Below are positions 1 through 8,198 of a DNA stretch of 64,000 nt, piece after piece (position 1 is the first letter of the stretch; every line of letters starts with the position of its first letter). The stretch is from Neiella marina (GTDB lineage: Bacteria; Pseudomonadota; Gammaproteobacteria; Enterobacterales; Neiellaceae), in contig NZ_NGNS01000015.1 in assembly GCF_002165625.1 (NCBI RefSeq), positions 1 to 64,000 on the forward strand, written 5' to 3'. The notes under the pieces are model-generated. The model saw nothing but the letters and a program-made list of their open reading frames with translations. It was not told where the DNA came from and searched no databases. The translations under genes and the position numbers were made by a program.

Positions 1-61
1 CATCCTTGAAGGGTACGAGCTAGCCAAGTCTCTTGAACTCTAAGATGTGATCAAGAGACAG
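1..61 (+). mobile_element. 3' end of an IS50/Tn5-like (IS4 family) insertion sequence
   Basis: Read inward from base 61 on the minus strand, the terminus is CTGTCTCTTGATCACATCT. It matches the remembered 19-bp inside end of IS50/Tn5 (CTGTCTCTTGATCAGATCT) at 18 of 19 positions. As in Tn5, the open frame coming from the left stops inside the terminal repeat. The element therefore lies to the left of base 61 and only its end is in the window. A 9-bp subterminal dyad (28-36 with 51-59) is also present. The 9 bases after the end (62-70) would be the target duplication, but the other side cannot be seen. The family call rests on a remembered IS50 end, not on a search. Confidence 0.65.
2..43 (+). 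CDS. C-terminal tail of IS4-family transposase (partial)
   Basis: An open frame enters from the left edge, encodes ILEGYELAKSLEL and ends at TAA (41-43), which sits inside the IS50-like terminal repeat. In Tn5 the transposase stop is in the equivalent place. Only 13 residues are visible, so the assignment depends on position and on the terminal repeat, not on a catalytic motif. Confidence 0.45.
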   Translation: MLEGYELAKSLEL

Positions 62-99
62 GCATAACGCTGGCTTTTGATTACTGGTATTTGATAGTA

Positions 100-1221
100 C
101 TAGCTGCTTAAGTCGTCAAAAAACTTCTTTACACCATCAAAAAATCCGGTCGCTTTGGGCCGATGGGTTTTGCCGCCCATCGATTCTTCCAGCTCTTCTA
201 ATAGCTCTTTTTGCCGCGCATTAAGTTTGACCGGTGTTTCCACCACAACCTTGCACAGTAAGTCGCCCACAGCGCCACCGCGAACTGATTTAACGCCCTT
301 GCCGCGCATCCGGAACATACGACCCGTTTGCGTTTCTTCGGTGATCTTCAGTTTCACGCGACCATCGAGTGTCGGTACTTCGATTTCGCCACCCAGTGCT
401 GCTTGGGTAAAGCTAATGGGTACTTCGCAATACAAGTTGTTGCCATCGCGAACAAAAATAGGATGTTCCGCAACATGGACCTGAACATACAAATCACCAG
501 CTGGCGCACCAGTTTCACCGGCTTCGCCCTCGCCAGCAAGGCGAATACGATCGCCACTATCAACACCGGCAGGGATTGAAACGGACAGCGTTTTGGTGGT
601 TTGCTTGCGACCTTGACCATGACAGTCACCACAAGGGTCTTTGATGATCTTTCCGCTACCTTTACAGGTCGGACAGGTTTGTTGAACCGCAAAGAACCCC
701 TGGCGCATCTGCACTTGACCAGAGCCATGGCAGGTGCCACAGGTTTCGGGCTTCGTGCCTTTCTTAGCACCAGTGCCATCACAGGTATTACAGTGCTCCC
801 AACTTGGGATCTTGATTTCTTTCTTAACGCCTTTGACCGCTTCTTCGAGCGTCAGCTCCATGTTGTAGCGTAGGTCAGCACCACGTTGTGGTCCGCGACG
901 ACGGCCACCGCCGCCACCAAAGATATCGCCAAAAACATCGCCAAAGATATCGCCGAAATCGGCACCGCCAGCCCCACCAAAGCCGCCTTGACCTTGCTCA
1001 AAAGCAGCGTGACCATATTGGTCATAAGCGCCTTTTTTCTGCGAATCAGACAGTACTTCGTAAGCTTCTTTTAGCTCTTTGAATTTCTCTTCTGCGGCGG
1101 CATCACCGGCATTGCGGTCAGGGTGATACTTCATCGCCAGCCGCTTGTAGGCTTTTTTAATGTCACGGTCTGAGGCATCCCGCCCCACACCCAGCACTTC
1201 GTAATAATCTCGTTTTGACAT
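100..1221 (-). CDS. dnaJ: Chaperone protein DnaJ (Hsp40)
   Basis: Co-chaperone that delivers unfolded clients to DnaK and stimulates its ATPase in the cytoplasm. The protein is 373 residues, the usual length. The J domain is at about 1-70 with HPD at 33-35. A Gly/Phe-rich linker follows, then four CxxCxGxG zinc repeats ([32 protein letters not shown]) and the C-terminal client-binding domains. It lies 88 bases downstream of dnaK on the same strand and is probably co-transcribed from the sigma-32 promoter upstream of dnaK. No clear terminator lies between its stop and the IS-like end at 61. Confidence 0.98.
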   Translation of the reverse strand: MSKRDYYEVLGVGRDASDRDIKKAYKRLAMKYHPDRNAGDAAAEEKFKELKEAYEVLSDSQKKGAYDQYGHAAFEQGQGGFGGAGGADFGDIFGDVFGDIFGGGGGRRRGPQRGADLRYNMELTLEEAVKGVKKEIKIPSWEHCNTCDGTGAKKGTKPETCGTCHGSGQVQMRQGFFAVQQTCPTCKGSGKIIKDPCGDCHGQGRKQTTKTLSVSIPAGVDSGDRIRLAGEGEAGETGAPAGDLYVQVHVAEHPIFVRDGNNLYCEVPISFTQAALGGEIEVPTLDGRVKLKITEETQTGRMFRMRGKGVKSVRGGAVGDLLCKVVVETPVKLNARQKELLEELEESMGGKTHRPKATGFFDGVKKFFDDLSS

Positions 1222-1309
1222 GTTTTGCTACAGCCTTCTGTAAAAACACCAACGCGGGCGCTTGCTTCCACAAACGCCCGCGCGAATCAGTTATCGAAAG
1301 AGTGGACGC

Positions 1310-3241
1310 TTATTTCTTATCGTCTTTTACTTCTTCGAATTCTGCATCAACCACATCATCTTGTGGCTGCGCTTGCTCCTGCTGAGGCTCAGCGCCGGCG
1401 CCTGCTGCACCTTGTTGCGCTTGCGCTTTAGCTTGAGCGATTTCCATCAGCTTGCTAGAGGCTTCCATCAATGCTTGGGTCTTGGCATCGATGTCGTCCT
1501 TACTACCAGATTTGGCTGCGGTCTCAAGTTCAGCAACGGCAGATTCGATCTTTTCTTTGTCTTCTGCAGGTAAATCATCACCGGCTTCTTCGACTTGCTT
1601 GCGGGTACCGTGAACCAATGCATCTGCTTGGTTACGAGCTTGCGCTAGCTCTTCAAACTTCTTGTCTTCTTCGGCGTTTGCTTCCGCATCGCGAACCATT
1701 TGGTCGATTTCATCATCGCTCAAACCTGAAGATGACTTAATGGTGATCTTCTGCTCTTGACCGGTGTTCTTGTCTTTAGCCGACACATGGAGAATACCGT
1801 CCGCATCCAAGTCAAACGTCACTTCGATTTGTGGCATGCCACGTGGTGCAGGCTGAATACCTTCCAAGTTGAACTGGCCTAGCGACTTGTTCAAGCTCGC
1901 TTGCTTACGCTCACCTTGCAGCACATGAATGGTCACTGCTGCTTGGTTGTCTTCCGCAGTCGAGAAAGTTTGGCTTTCTTTCGTTGGAATAGTGGTGTTT
2001 TTGTTGATGACAGACGTCATCACACCGCCCATGGTCTCAATACCCAAGCTCAATGGCGTAACGTCTAACAGCAGAACGTCTTTAACGTCGCCAGCAAGAA
2101 CACCACCTTGAACCGATGCACCCATGGCAACAGCTTCATCAGGGTTGACATCTTTACGTGGCTCTTTGCCGAAGAACTCAGTAACCGCAGTTTGAACTGC
2201 TGGCATACGGGTTTGACCACCCACCAAGATAACGTCGTTAACTTCGCTAACAGAAAGGTCAGCATCAGCTAGGGCGATCTTCAACGGCTCAAGTGAACGC
2301 TTGACCAAATCTTCAACCAAAGATTCCAACTTCGCACGAGTCAACTTGATCGCCATGTGCTTAGGACCTGACGCATCTGCAGTGATGTAAGGCAGGTTGA
2401 CTTCAGTGTTTTGAGCAGAAGAAAGTTCGATCTTAGCTTTTTCACCAGCTTCTTTTAGACGCTGCATCGCTAATGGATCGTTGCGCAGATCAACACCCTG
2501 CTCTTTCTTGAATTCGTCAACCAAGTAGTTGATGACGCGGTTATCGAAGTCTTCACCACCCAAGTGGGTGTCACCGTTGGTAGCCAGTACTTCAAAGGTG
2601 TGCTCACCGTCGACTTCATCGATTTCGATGATTGAGATATCGAACGTACCACCACCCAAGTCGTATACTGCGATGATGTTATCGCCTTGCTTCTTGTCCA
2701 TGCCGTAGGCAAGTGCAGCAGCAGTTGGCTCATTGATGATGCGCTTCACTTCCAAACCAGCGATGCGGCCTGCATCTTTGGTCGCTTGACGCTGAGAATC
2801 ATTGAAGTATGCAGGCACAGTAATAACCGCACCAGTCACTTCTTCACCGAGGAAGTCTTCAGCAGTCTTTTTCATCTTCTTCAAGACTTCTGCTGAAACC
2901 TGTGGTGCTGCCATTTTCTCATCGCGAACTTGAACCCAAGCATCGCCGTTGTCAGCTTTAACAATTTTGTACGGCATGATGTCGATATCACGCTGTACTT
3001 CTTTGTCTTCATAACGACGACCGATCAAACGCTTAATCGCGAACAAGGTGTTAGTTGGGTTGGTAACGGCCTGACGTTTTGCAGCCTGACCAACCAATAC
3101 TTCACCTTCTTCGGTGTAGCCGATAATGGATGGGGTTGTACGGTCGCCTTCAGCGTTCTCAATGACGCGAGGCTTGTCGCCGTCTAATACAGCGACACAT
3201 GAGTTAGTTGTACCGAGGTCGATGCCAATGATCTTGCCCAT
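1310..3241 (-). CDS. dnaK: Chaperone protein DnaK (Hsp70)
   Basis: ATP-driven Hsp70 chaperone of 643 residues. The N-terminal nucleotide-binding domain opens with [14 protein letters not shown] and carries the phosphate motif DLGGGTFD. The substrate-binding domain follows, with a Gln/Ala-rich tail ending [13 protein letters not shown] place the start at the ATG at 3241, preceded by a GGAGA ribosome site. A TTG three codons upstream (3250) is also open but less likely. A strong sigma-32 promoter lies about 50-80 bases upstream. dnaJ follows on the same strand. Confidence 0.98.
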   Translation of the reverse strand: MGKIIGIDLGTTNSCVAVLDGDKPRVIENAEGDRTTPSIIGYTEEGEVLVGQAAKRQAVTNPTNTLFAIKRLIGRRYEDKEVQRDIDIMPYKIVKADNGDAWVQVRDEKMAAPQVSAEVLKKMKKTAEDFLGEEVTGAVITVPAYFNDSQRQATKDAGRIAGLEVKRIINEPTAAALAYGMDKKQGDNIIAVYDLGGGTFDISIIEIDEVDGEHTFEVLATNGDTHLGGEDFDNRVINYLVDEFKKEQGVDLRNDPLAMQRLKEAGEKAKIELSSAQNTEVNLPYITADASGPKHMAIKLTRAKLESLVEDLVKRSLEPLKIALADADLSVSEVNDVILVGGQTRMPAVQTAVTEFFGKEPRKDVNPDEAVAMGASVQGGVLAGDVKDVLLLDVTPLSLGIETMGGVMTSVINKNTTIPTKESQTFSTAEDNQAAVTIHVLQGERKQASLNKSLGQFNLEGIQPAPRGMPQIEVTFDLDADGILHVSAKDKNTGQEQKITIKSSSGLSDDEIDQMVRDAEANAEEDKKFEELAQARNQADALVHGTRKQVEEAGDDLPAEDKEKIESAVAELETAAKSGSKDDIDAKTQALMEASSKLMEIAQAKAQAQQGAAGAGAEPQQEQAQPQDDVVDAEFEEVKDDKK

Positions 3242-3290
3242 AGTGGTCAATCTCCAAAAACTGGTTTACTTCACTTTGTCTGTTGACTGA

Positions 3291-3319
3291 TAAATAGGGG
3301 CAAGCAATTTCTTTTCAAG
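3291..3319 (-). promoter_or_regulatory. Sigma-32 heat-shock promoter of dnaK
   Basis: On the minus strand CTTGAAA (3319-3313) is followed after 12 bases by CCCCTATTTA (3300-3291). This closely matches the RpoH consensus CTTGAAA / CCCCATnT. It lies between the DUF1653 stop and the dnaK start, so dnaK-dnaJ has its own heat-shock promoter. No CIRCE repeat is visible here. Confidence 0.85.
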
Positions 3320-3368
3320 CGGAGTGATAAAAAAAAGTGACATTTTTTTGATGGATTTACCTCAAAGC

Positions 3369-3596
3369 CTAATCAATTGGGCCTAAATAGCGAAAGCGCT
3401 CAATTACTTCACCGTCAATTTCAACGGTTTCAAAAAACATGTCATAAGGCCTCACCCAGAGTTTTTGATCACCATACAACGGCCGATACAGCACCATTGT
3501 CTCTTCGGTTTCACTATGAGTTACCAGATCCAGCACATGATACTCGTTGCCCTTGTAGTGCTGATACTTTCCGCGTTTGATATTCAGTTCAGTCAT
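3369..3596 (-). CDS. DUF1653 family protein
   Basis: Small protein of 75 residues starting MTELNIKRGKYQHYKGNEY. It has the compact DUF1653 pattern: 'KGxYxHYKGNEYxVL', then 'ETxExMVLYRPLYG', then 'WVRPYDMFFE'. The start at 3596 has a good GGAG site; the frame stays open to 3650 but nothing supports a longer form. Function is unknown for the family. It sits directly upstream of dnaK on the same strand but is separated from it by the sigma-32 promoter. Confidence 0.85.
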   Translation of the reverse strand: MTELNIKRGKYQHYKGNEYHVLDLVTHSETEETMVLYRPLYGDQKLWVRPYDMFFETVEIDGEVIERFRYLGPID

Positions 3597-3775
3597 TGTT
3601 GTGCTCCTCTGCCGTGCGCAATGCCTGCAGTTATACTCGATTCGAATCAACGTGCAATGGCATTTTTTATCCCCTAAGTATTACTCGATTCGGTAACACT
3701 GCGAATAAAACCGGCGGCCACTATGAGCAAATTAAAACTACTGCTATTCTTAATTTCCAAGACCAAGGAGGGGCT

Positions 3776-3970
3776 ATGCATCTGTCCAATAAAATGCTCG
3801 ACACCATGGATGCTTTCATGTTGCTGAGCGTGGTCAACATGAAGCTTAGAAATGAGTACAGCAATTTAACCACCCTATGCAACGCCTGCGATATTGATTG
3901 CAACGCGTTACAACAAAAACTGCACTCAATCGACATGGAATACTACCCGGATAGTAATCAATTCCGCTGA
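3776..3970 (+). CDS. DUF4250 family small protein
   Basis: A 64-residue protein beginning MHLSNKMLDTMDAFMLLSVV and ending PDSNQFR, matching the DUF4250 pattern (MDxxMLLSxVNMKLRxEY, then CxxxxID, then YxPxxNQFR). The ATG at 3776 has a strong AAGGAGG site. The longer frame back to 3596 overlaps the DUF1653 start region and lacks support. Function is unknown. It is convergent with the GH26-like gene and divergent from DUF1653. Confidence 0.8.
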   Translation: MHLSNKMLDTMDAFMLLSVVNMKLRNEYSNLTTLCNACDIDCNALQQKLHSIDMEYYPDSNQFR

Positions 3971-3994
3971 ATGAGCGTCTTATCTGGCCTCGGC

Positions 3995-5170
3995 TCAGGG
4001 CTCAAAACCAATCATTTCAAACACAGCGTCTTCTCCGGTAATAAAATCGTCACTGGCTAGCCTGTTTTGCCATTGTTGGCTGATGTAAGACGAGTTTTGT
4101 AACCGGCTATCGGTATTATACCAGAATGGATCATTTACCCACATTGGTTGTATTGACCAATCCGCATTGATGTAAGCAAACGCCTTAATCAGATCGGGGT
4201 GAGCTTCAATATGAGCAAATAAGTGATCAAAGTAATCGTGCCACACAGCTTCGCCCGATGCCTCAGTAATCTTATGGTCATGCAAACAAGATTCGGCAAT
4301 CATCACAGGTTTTCCTGTTTGCCGCGCAAAGGTCAAGCCTCCAGCATTGGCTGGTGGCGCAGTAGCAGCGTCAAAAAACGAATAGCCAACCCAGTCAACA
4401 TAGCCATCACCGGGATAGAAGTTTTGCCACTCAGCTAAGTCAGTAAATACAGATGCAGCTGAAAACACAAAACTGATATTGCTCAAGCCAGCTTCTTTAA
4501 ACGCAGTAACGATTCGCTGAAAGGCCTGAACATAGCTTTCAGCACTGACACCAGCATCACGATATTGATACTCAAATTCATAGCCAGGCCGAATGAAAAA
4601 CGGGATCTCAGGATGTTGACCAACAAACGCCACCACTTCGTCAATTAAGTAATCTCGACTGCCACTGGCGATACTGGCAACCATACTTGGGGAGCCATAC
4701 CAGATTGACAAATGGACGATAGTATTGGACCAGTCTATTGCTGGGCTATCGAGGTAACACTGTAAACATGAAGGGCCAGCGATTTCGTTGTTGATGGCAT
4801 GGAGCCCGGCGATGGCATAACCATCCGGCACGTTCTGTTGCGGACTATTGCTATCATCTGCAAGGGCGATATAGCTGGTAATGCCTGCCGGTTTTGGTAG
4901 CGCCAAATCGAGATAACCATGCCACTGCTGGTGTGGCTCGATATTGTTACGATTGCCTCCGACCGATTCATTGTCCTGGCCAATGAGAAACAAAACATGA
5001 CCGTCGGCAGGCTCAAACAACGACGATCTGACAACGGGCTCAGGAGCTAACGGAGGTAACGGCGTTGATGAACTATCTGAGCGACTTCCTCCACCGCCAC
5101 TGCCACAGCTAACCGTCGTTACAATCAGCATCGCCCATAATCCAGTACTTATCACCTGATTACTTTTCAT
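3995..5170 (-). CDS. GH26-like glycoside hydrolase lipoprotein
   Basis: Predicted exported lipoprotein of 391 residues, with a signal peptide followed by VSCGSGGGG, an acceptable but non-ideal lipobox. A low-complexity Ser/Pro linker comes next, then a TIM-barrel-like domain. Its motifs fit clan GH-A and family 26: FFIRPGYEFE (putative acid/base Glu), VGYSFFD, and PVMIAES (putative nucleophile Glu). GH26 enzymes are mostly beta-mannanases, but substrate cannot be read here. The start at 5170 has GGAG upstream; the open frame runs on to 5263 without a ribosome site. It sits inside the heat-shock cluster between grpE and dnaK, an unusual place. Confidence 0.7.
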   Translation of the reverse strand: MKSNQVISTGLWAMLIVTTVSCGSGGGGSRSDSSSTPLPPLAPEPVVRSSLFEPADGHVLFLIGQDNESVGGNRNNIEPHQQWHGYLDLALPKPAGITSYIALADDSNSPQQNVPDGYAIAGLHAINNEIAGPSCLQCYLDSPAIDWSNTIVHLSIWYGSPSMVASIASGSRDYLIDEVVAFVGQHPEIPFFIRPGYEFEYQYRDAGVSAESYVQAFQRIVTAFKEAGLSNISFVFSAASVFTDLAEWQNFYPGDGYVDWVGYSFFDAATAPPANAGGLTFARQTGKPVMIAESCLHDHKITEASGEAVWHDYFDHLFAHIEAHPDLIKAFAYINADWSIQPMWVNDPFWYNTDSRLQNSSYISQQWQNRLASDDFITGEDAVFEMIGFEP

Positions 5171-5304
5171 CACACACTCCCTCGCCGCACAAAACAGAAA
5201 AATGTTAACGATAACAAATACCGATAAGTTAACATCAAACGAATATAAAGGATGTGAAATCAATCAGATAATGGAGCGCTGTATCCCCATCTTTGACTAG
5301 GCAT

Positions 5305-5328
5305 AAAAAAGCCACCCATTGGGTGGCT
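5305..5328 (-). terminator. Rho-independent terminator of grpE
   Basis: On the minus strand the stem AGCCACCC / GGGTGGCT closes a 3-base loop and is followed by six U. It lies 30 bases after the grpE stop. Confidence 0.85.
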
Positions 5329-5358
5329 CAATCAAACTCAGTTCAAAGGTATGGTGAA

Positions 5359-5964
5359 TTACGCGCCTTTGCTCACCATCACCATGGCCGCTCGAATCAA
5401 GCGACCATTAAGGCTGTAACCCTTTTGCATCACTGCCATCACGGTGTTTGGTGCAAGTTCAGCATTCTCTTGCATCGACATTGCTTGATGCAGCTCTGGG
5501 TTAAACGTTTCGCCCTGCGGATCGATGACCTCAACGCCAAACTTAGAAACACCGTCAACAAAGCTCTTCAGTGTCATTTCAACGCCTTCGATCATCGGTG
5601 CCAATGCCTCTTGCGAACGATCCGCCATCAACAGCGCGCGCTCCATATTATCCATCACAGGCAGTAGCTCATTGACGAATTTTTCTAGCGCGAATTTGTG
5701 CGCTTTATCGACGTCCATCGCTGCGCGGCGGCGAATATTATCAACTTCCGCTGCGGCTCGAACCACAGAGTCTTGCTGTTGCGCAATCGTTGCTTTAGCT
5801 GCTGCCAGCTCTTTCTCAAGGGCTACCAGGCGATCTTCCGCAGTCTCGACTTCGACTTGTTCCGCTTGTTCTGCGGTTTGGGTTTCAGCAGTTTCAGCTT
5901 CATTCGCTTGTTCTAGCTCAACTTGCTCTTCTTCAGGCTTGTTGGTTTGCTCTTGATCAGCCAT
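5359..5964 (-). CDS. grpE: Nucleotide exchange factor GrpE
   Basis: Releases ADP from DnaK and senses temperature. The protein has 201 residues: an acidic Glu/Gln-rich N terminus (about 1-45), a long coiled coil through [20 protein letters not shown], then the conserved [19 protein letters not shown] and [10 protein letters not shown] segments and the C-terminal beta domain ([18 protein letters not shown]). It has its own sigma-32 promoter (6011-6037) and its own terminator, so it is monocistronic here. Confidence 0.97.
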   Translation of the reverse strand: MADQEQTNKPEEEQVELEQANEAETAETQTAEQAEQVEVETAEDRLVALEKELAAAKATIAQQQDSVVRAAAEVDNIRRRAAMDVDKAHKFALEKFVNELLPVMDNMERALLMADRSQEALAPMIEGVEMTLKSFVDGVSKFGVEVIDPQGETFNPELHQAMSMQENAELAPNTVMAVMQKGYSLNGRLIRAAMVMVSKGA

Positions 5965-6010
5965 TACAACTCCAGAGGGTAAATCAGGTTAAATCGTCAG
6001 TTGGGCTAAT

Positions 6011-6037
6011 TATGGGGATTGCTTTTCGTGTTTCAAG
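6011..6037 (-). promoter_or_regulatory. Sigma-32 heat-shock promoter of grpE
   Basis: On the minus strand CTTGAAA (6037-6031) is followed after 13 bases by CCCCATAA (6017-6010), a near-perfect RpoH promoter. It lies between the hrcA stop and the grpE start. No CIRCE element was seen. Confidence 0.88.
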
Positions 6038-6068
6038 CATTGGATTCAAATCGATCACAACTAGTGGC

Positions 6069-7088
6069 CTAGCCTTGGCCTTTATTCAGCGCCATTGACA
6101 GCATTTTAGCGGTGACATCAACCATCGGAATAACCTTGCTGTAGTCCATCCGCATCGGCCCAATGACTGCCAACGCGCCAACGACCTCACCATCCACTTG
6201 ATACGGTGAACTAACTACCGAGCATGACGATAAAAAGTCGATACCGCTCTCTTTGCCGATAAACAGCTGGACGCCATCGCTATCAAGACAAGAATCAATC
6301 AAAGTGAGTAAATCACCGGCTTGCAGCACGCCATCGAACACACTTCGGATCTGGGTAATATCGCTGGCAATCGCCGGATCTAATAAATGTTCTTCCCCTG
6401 CAACGTGCCATCGCTTAGAACTCTGCTGTTGATCGGCTAAGGCTAAAGCTTGTTGACCAACGGCAATGGCAGCCTCTTCAACATCTAACCATTGATTCAA
6501 GTGTGACTGGATTTCATTCAACGAATGGTTGGGCAACAACTGATTCAATTGCTGAGTCATCCGACGTAAACACTCGGGTGTTAACTCTTGGTTCAATTGC
6601 AAAATGCGATTATGAACCGAACCATCTTCCGAAACCAACACAGCCAAGACACGACCGGCGCCAAGAGCCACTAACTCAATTTGCATCAGCTTGGCGGCCC
6701 CAGCTTTGGGTAGAACGACAAAACCGGTTAGTTGTGTCAGCTCCGCTAACATGTCACTGGCGCTGCGACACAATTGCTGAGTCGGCATTGATAAATCCAG
6801 TTGATTTTGAATGGGCACCTGCCACTGTTCAGCGTTGCGTACCGACAACATAGTGTCGACAAACAAGCGCAAGCCATCTTCAGTCGGAATTCTTCCGGCT
6901 GATGTATGTGGAGACATCAGGTAGCCCATGGTCTCAAGCTTGGACATGACATTGCGAACCGTGGCAGAACTGGCATTAATCGCACCGCACGACGTCAAAG
7001 CCTTTGAGCCAACTGGCGTGCCACAACGAATAAACTCTTCGATTAATCGCTGAAGAACTTCCTGCGCTCGATTATTGAGTTGAGTCAT
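6069..7088 (-). CDS. hrcA: Heat-inducible transcription repressor HrcA
   Basis: Represses class I heat-shock genes by binding CIRCE repeats; its activity depends on GroEL. The protein has 339 residues from the ATG at 7088: an N-terminal winged helix (LNNRAQEVLQRLIEEFI, TPVGSKAL, SSATVRNVMSKLE, SPHTSAGRIPT), then the GAF-like and dimerization parts. The frame stays open to 7148, but a sigma-32-like promoter at 7121-7149 overlaps that extension and the family normally begins near 7088. HrcA is patchy in gammaproteobacteria; its CIRCE target (probably groESL) is not in this window. Divergent from nadK. Confidence 0.92.
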   Translation of the reverse strand: MTQLNNRAQEVLQRLIEEFIRCGTPVGSKALTSCGAINASSATVRNVMSKLETMGYLMSPHTSAGRIPTEDGLRLFVDTMLSVRNAEQWQVPIQNQLDLSMPTQQLCRSASDMLAELTQLTGFVVLPKAGAAKLMQIELVALGAGRVLAVLVSEDGSVHNRILQLNQELTPECLRRMTQQLNQLLPNHSLNEIQSHLNQWLDVEEAAIAVGQQALALADQQQSSKRWHVAGEEHLLDPAIASDITQIRSVFDGVLQAGDLLTLIDSCLDSDGVQLFIGKESGIDFLSSCSVVSSPYQVDGEVVGALAVIGPMRMDYSKVIPMVDVTAKMLSMALNKGQG

Positions 7089-7120
7089 AACGCCAACACC
7101 ATCAAAAACATCTCTGTTTG

Positions 7121-7149
7121 ATATGCGAATAACATGACATAATTTCAAG
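7121..7149 (-). promoter_or_regulatory. Probable sigma-32 promoter of hrcA
   Basis: On the minus strand CTTGAAA (7149-7143), 14 bases, then TCGCATAT (7128-7121) gives a full -35 and 6 of 8 matches to CCCCATnT. It would start transcription about 25-30 bases before the ATG at 7088. Confidence 0.55.
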
Positions 7150-7232
7150 CCTGTCTTGAACTTGTTCGATCACTATCAGCATTTTATTGTGATCAACGGC
7201 AGCAATACGAACACCTAAGTAGCGGAACTGTT

Positions 7233-8114
7233 ATGACAACCTCGGTATTCAACAAAGTTGCGATTATTGGCAAACCTGATCATCAAGGAGCCAATGAAAC
7301 GGTGCTCGCTCTACTTGAGCTCATGGCGCGTATTGACCAAGCGGTCGTTATTGAGGAGCGGCTTGCTAAATCGATCGGTTGTGAATCGCCAACGGCACCA
7401 CTGAACGAACTCGGTGAACAAGCTGATTTAGCCATTGTTGTTGGTGGCGACGGCAATATGCTTGGCGCTGCACGGGTTTTATCGCGATATAACGTCGCAG
7501 TGATTGGGGTGAATCGCGGCAACTTAGGATTTCTCACCGACTTAAGTCCGGATAGCTTTGAACAACCATTACTTGATGTGCTGCAGGGCAACTATCAAAC
7601 CGAATATCGTTTTCTGCTGAATACCGAGGTGTATCGTCACGGTCAGCTTAAAAGCGCAAACACAGCGGTCAATGAGGCGGTGCTTCACCCGGGTAAAATT
7701 GCCCATATGATTGCCTTTGAAGTGGCGGTTGATGATGACTTTGTATTTCAACAACGCGCCGATGGCCTAATCGTCTCAACCCCAACTGGCTCTACTGCTT
7801 ACTCGCTCTCTGGCGGCGGCCCGATCCTGACCCAAGATTTAGACGCAATGTGCTTGCTGCCGATGTTTCCCCATACCCTCAGCGCTCGGCCAATCGTGAT
7901 CAAAGCCGACAGCGAAGTAAAACTCAGAGTACTTGATGAAAACGACGACGATTTGATGATTAGTTGCGATGGTCATGTGACCTTAGCAGTGATGCCAGGT
8001 GATGAGATCATCATTCGTAAAGCCAATCATCGGCTGCGCTTGGTGCACCCGCCTTGTTACAACTACTACGAAGTACTGCGCTCGAAACTCGGTTGGGCAA
8101 GCAAACTTTTCTAG
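7233..8114 (+). CDS. nadK: NAD kinase
   Basis: Phosphorylates NAD to NADP with ATP in the cytoplasm. At 293 residues it has the usual bacterial length. The diagnostic GGDGN is at 71-75, followed by [11 protein letters not shown], a conserved NEAVLHPG segment, and the [22 protein letters not shown] block. The start at 7233 is preceded by a weak AGCGGAA site. It is divergent from hrcA and followed by recN, a common gammaproteobacterial order. Confidence 0.97.
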   Translation: MTTSVFNKVAIIGKPDHQGANETVLALLELMARIDQAVVIEERLAKSIGCESPTAPLNELGEQADLAIVVGGDGNMLGAARVLSRYNVAVIGVNRGNLGFLTDLSPDSFEQPLLDVLQGNYQTEYRFLLNTEVYRHGQLKSANTAVNEAVLHPGKIAHMIAFEVAVDDDFVFQQRADGLIVSTPTGSTAYSLSGGGPILTQDLDAMCLLPMFPHTLSARPIVIKADSEVKLRVLDENDDDLMISCDGHVTLAVMPGDEIIIRKANHRLRLVHPPCYNYYEVLRSKLGWASKLF

Positions 8115-8135
8115 CACAAATTTCGATCAAAGCAC

Positions 8136-8195
8136 TTGCATAACCAGCAAAACACTGTATAAATAAACACACCCATACAGTATTTATACAGTGTT
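8136..8195 (+). promoter_or_regulatory. recN promoter with LexA-type inverted repeat
   Basis: A promoter TTGCAT (8136-8141), 16 bases, TATAAA (8158-8163) is overlapped by CTGTATAAATAAACAC (8156-8171), which matches 13 of 16 positions of the LexA consensus CTGT-N8-ACAG. A perfect 15-bp inverted repeat (8151-8165 with 8181-8195) carries a CTGTATAAATA half in each arm. SOS control is inferred. The second arm ends 3 bases before the recN ATG and no Shine-Dalgarno sequence is visible. Confidence 0.7.
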
Positions 8196-8198
8196 ATT

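Noticed and set aside
155-484. Open frames on the plus strand across dnaJ and similar frames opposite dnaK, grpE and others
   Set aside because: They overlap well-supported genes in other frames, lack ribosome sites and have no family signature.
3242-3368. CIRCE element upstream of dnaK
   Set aside because: No inverted repeat resembling TTAGCACTC / GAGTGCTAA is present; the sigma-32 promoter explains the region.
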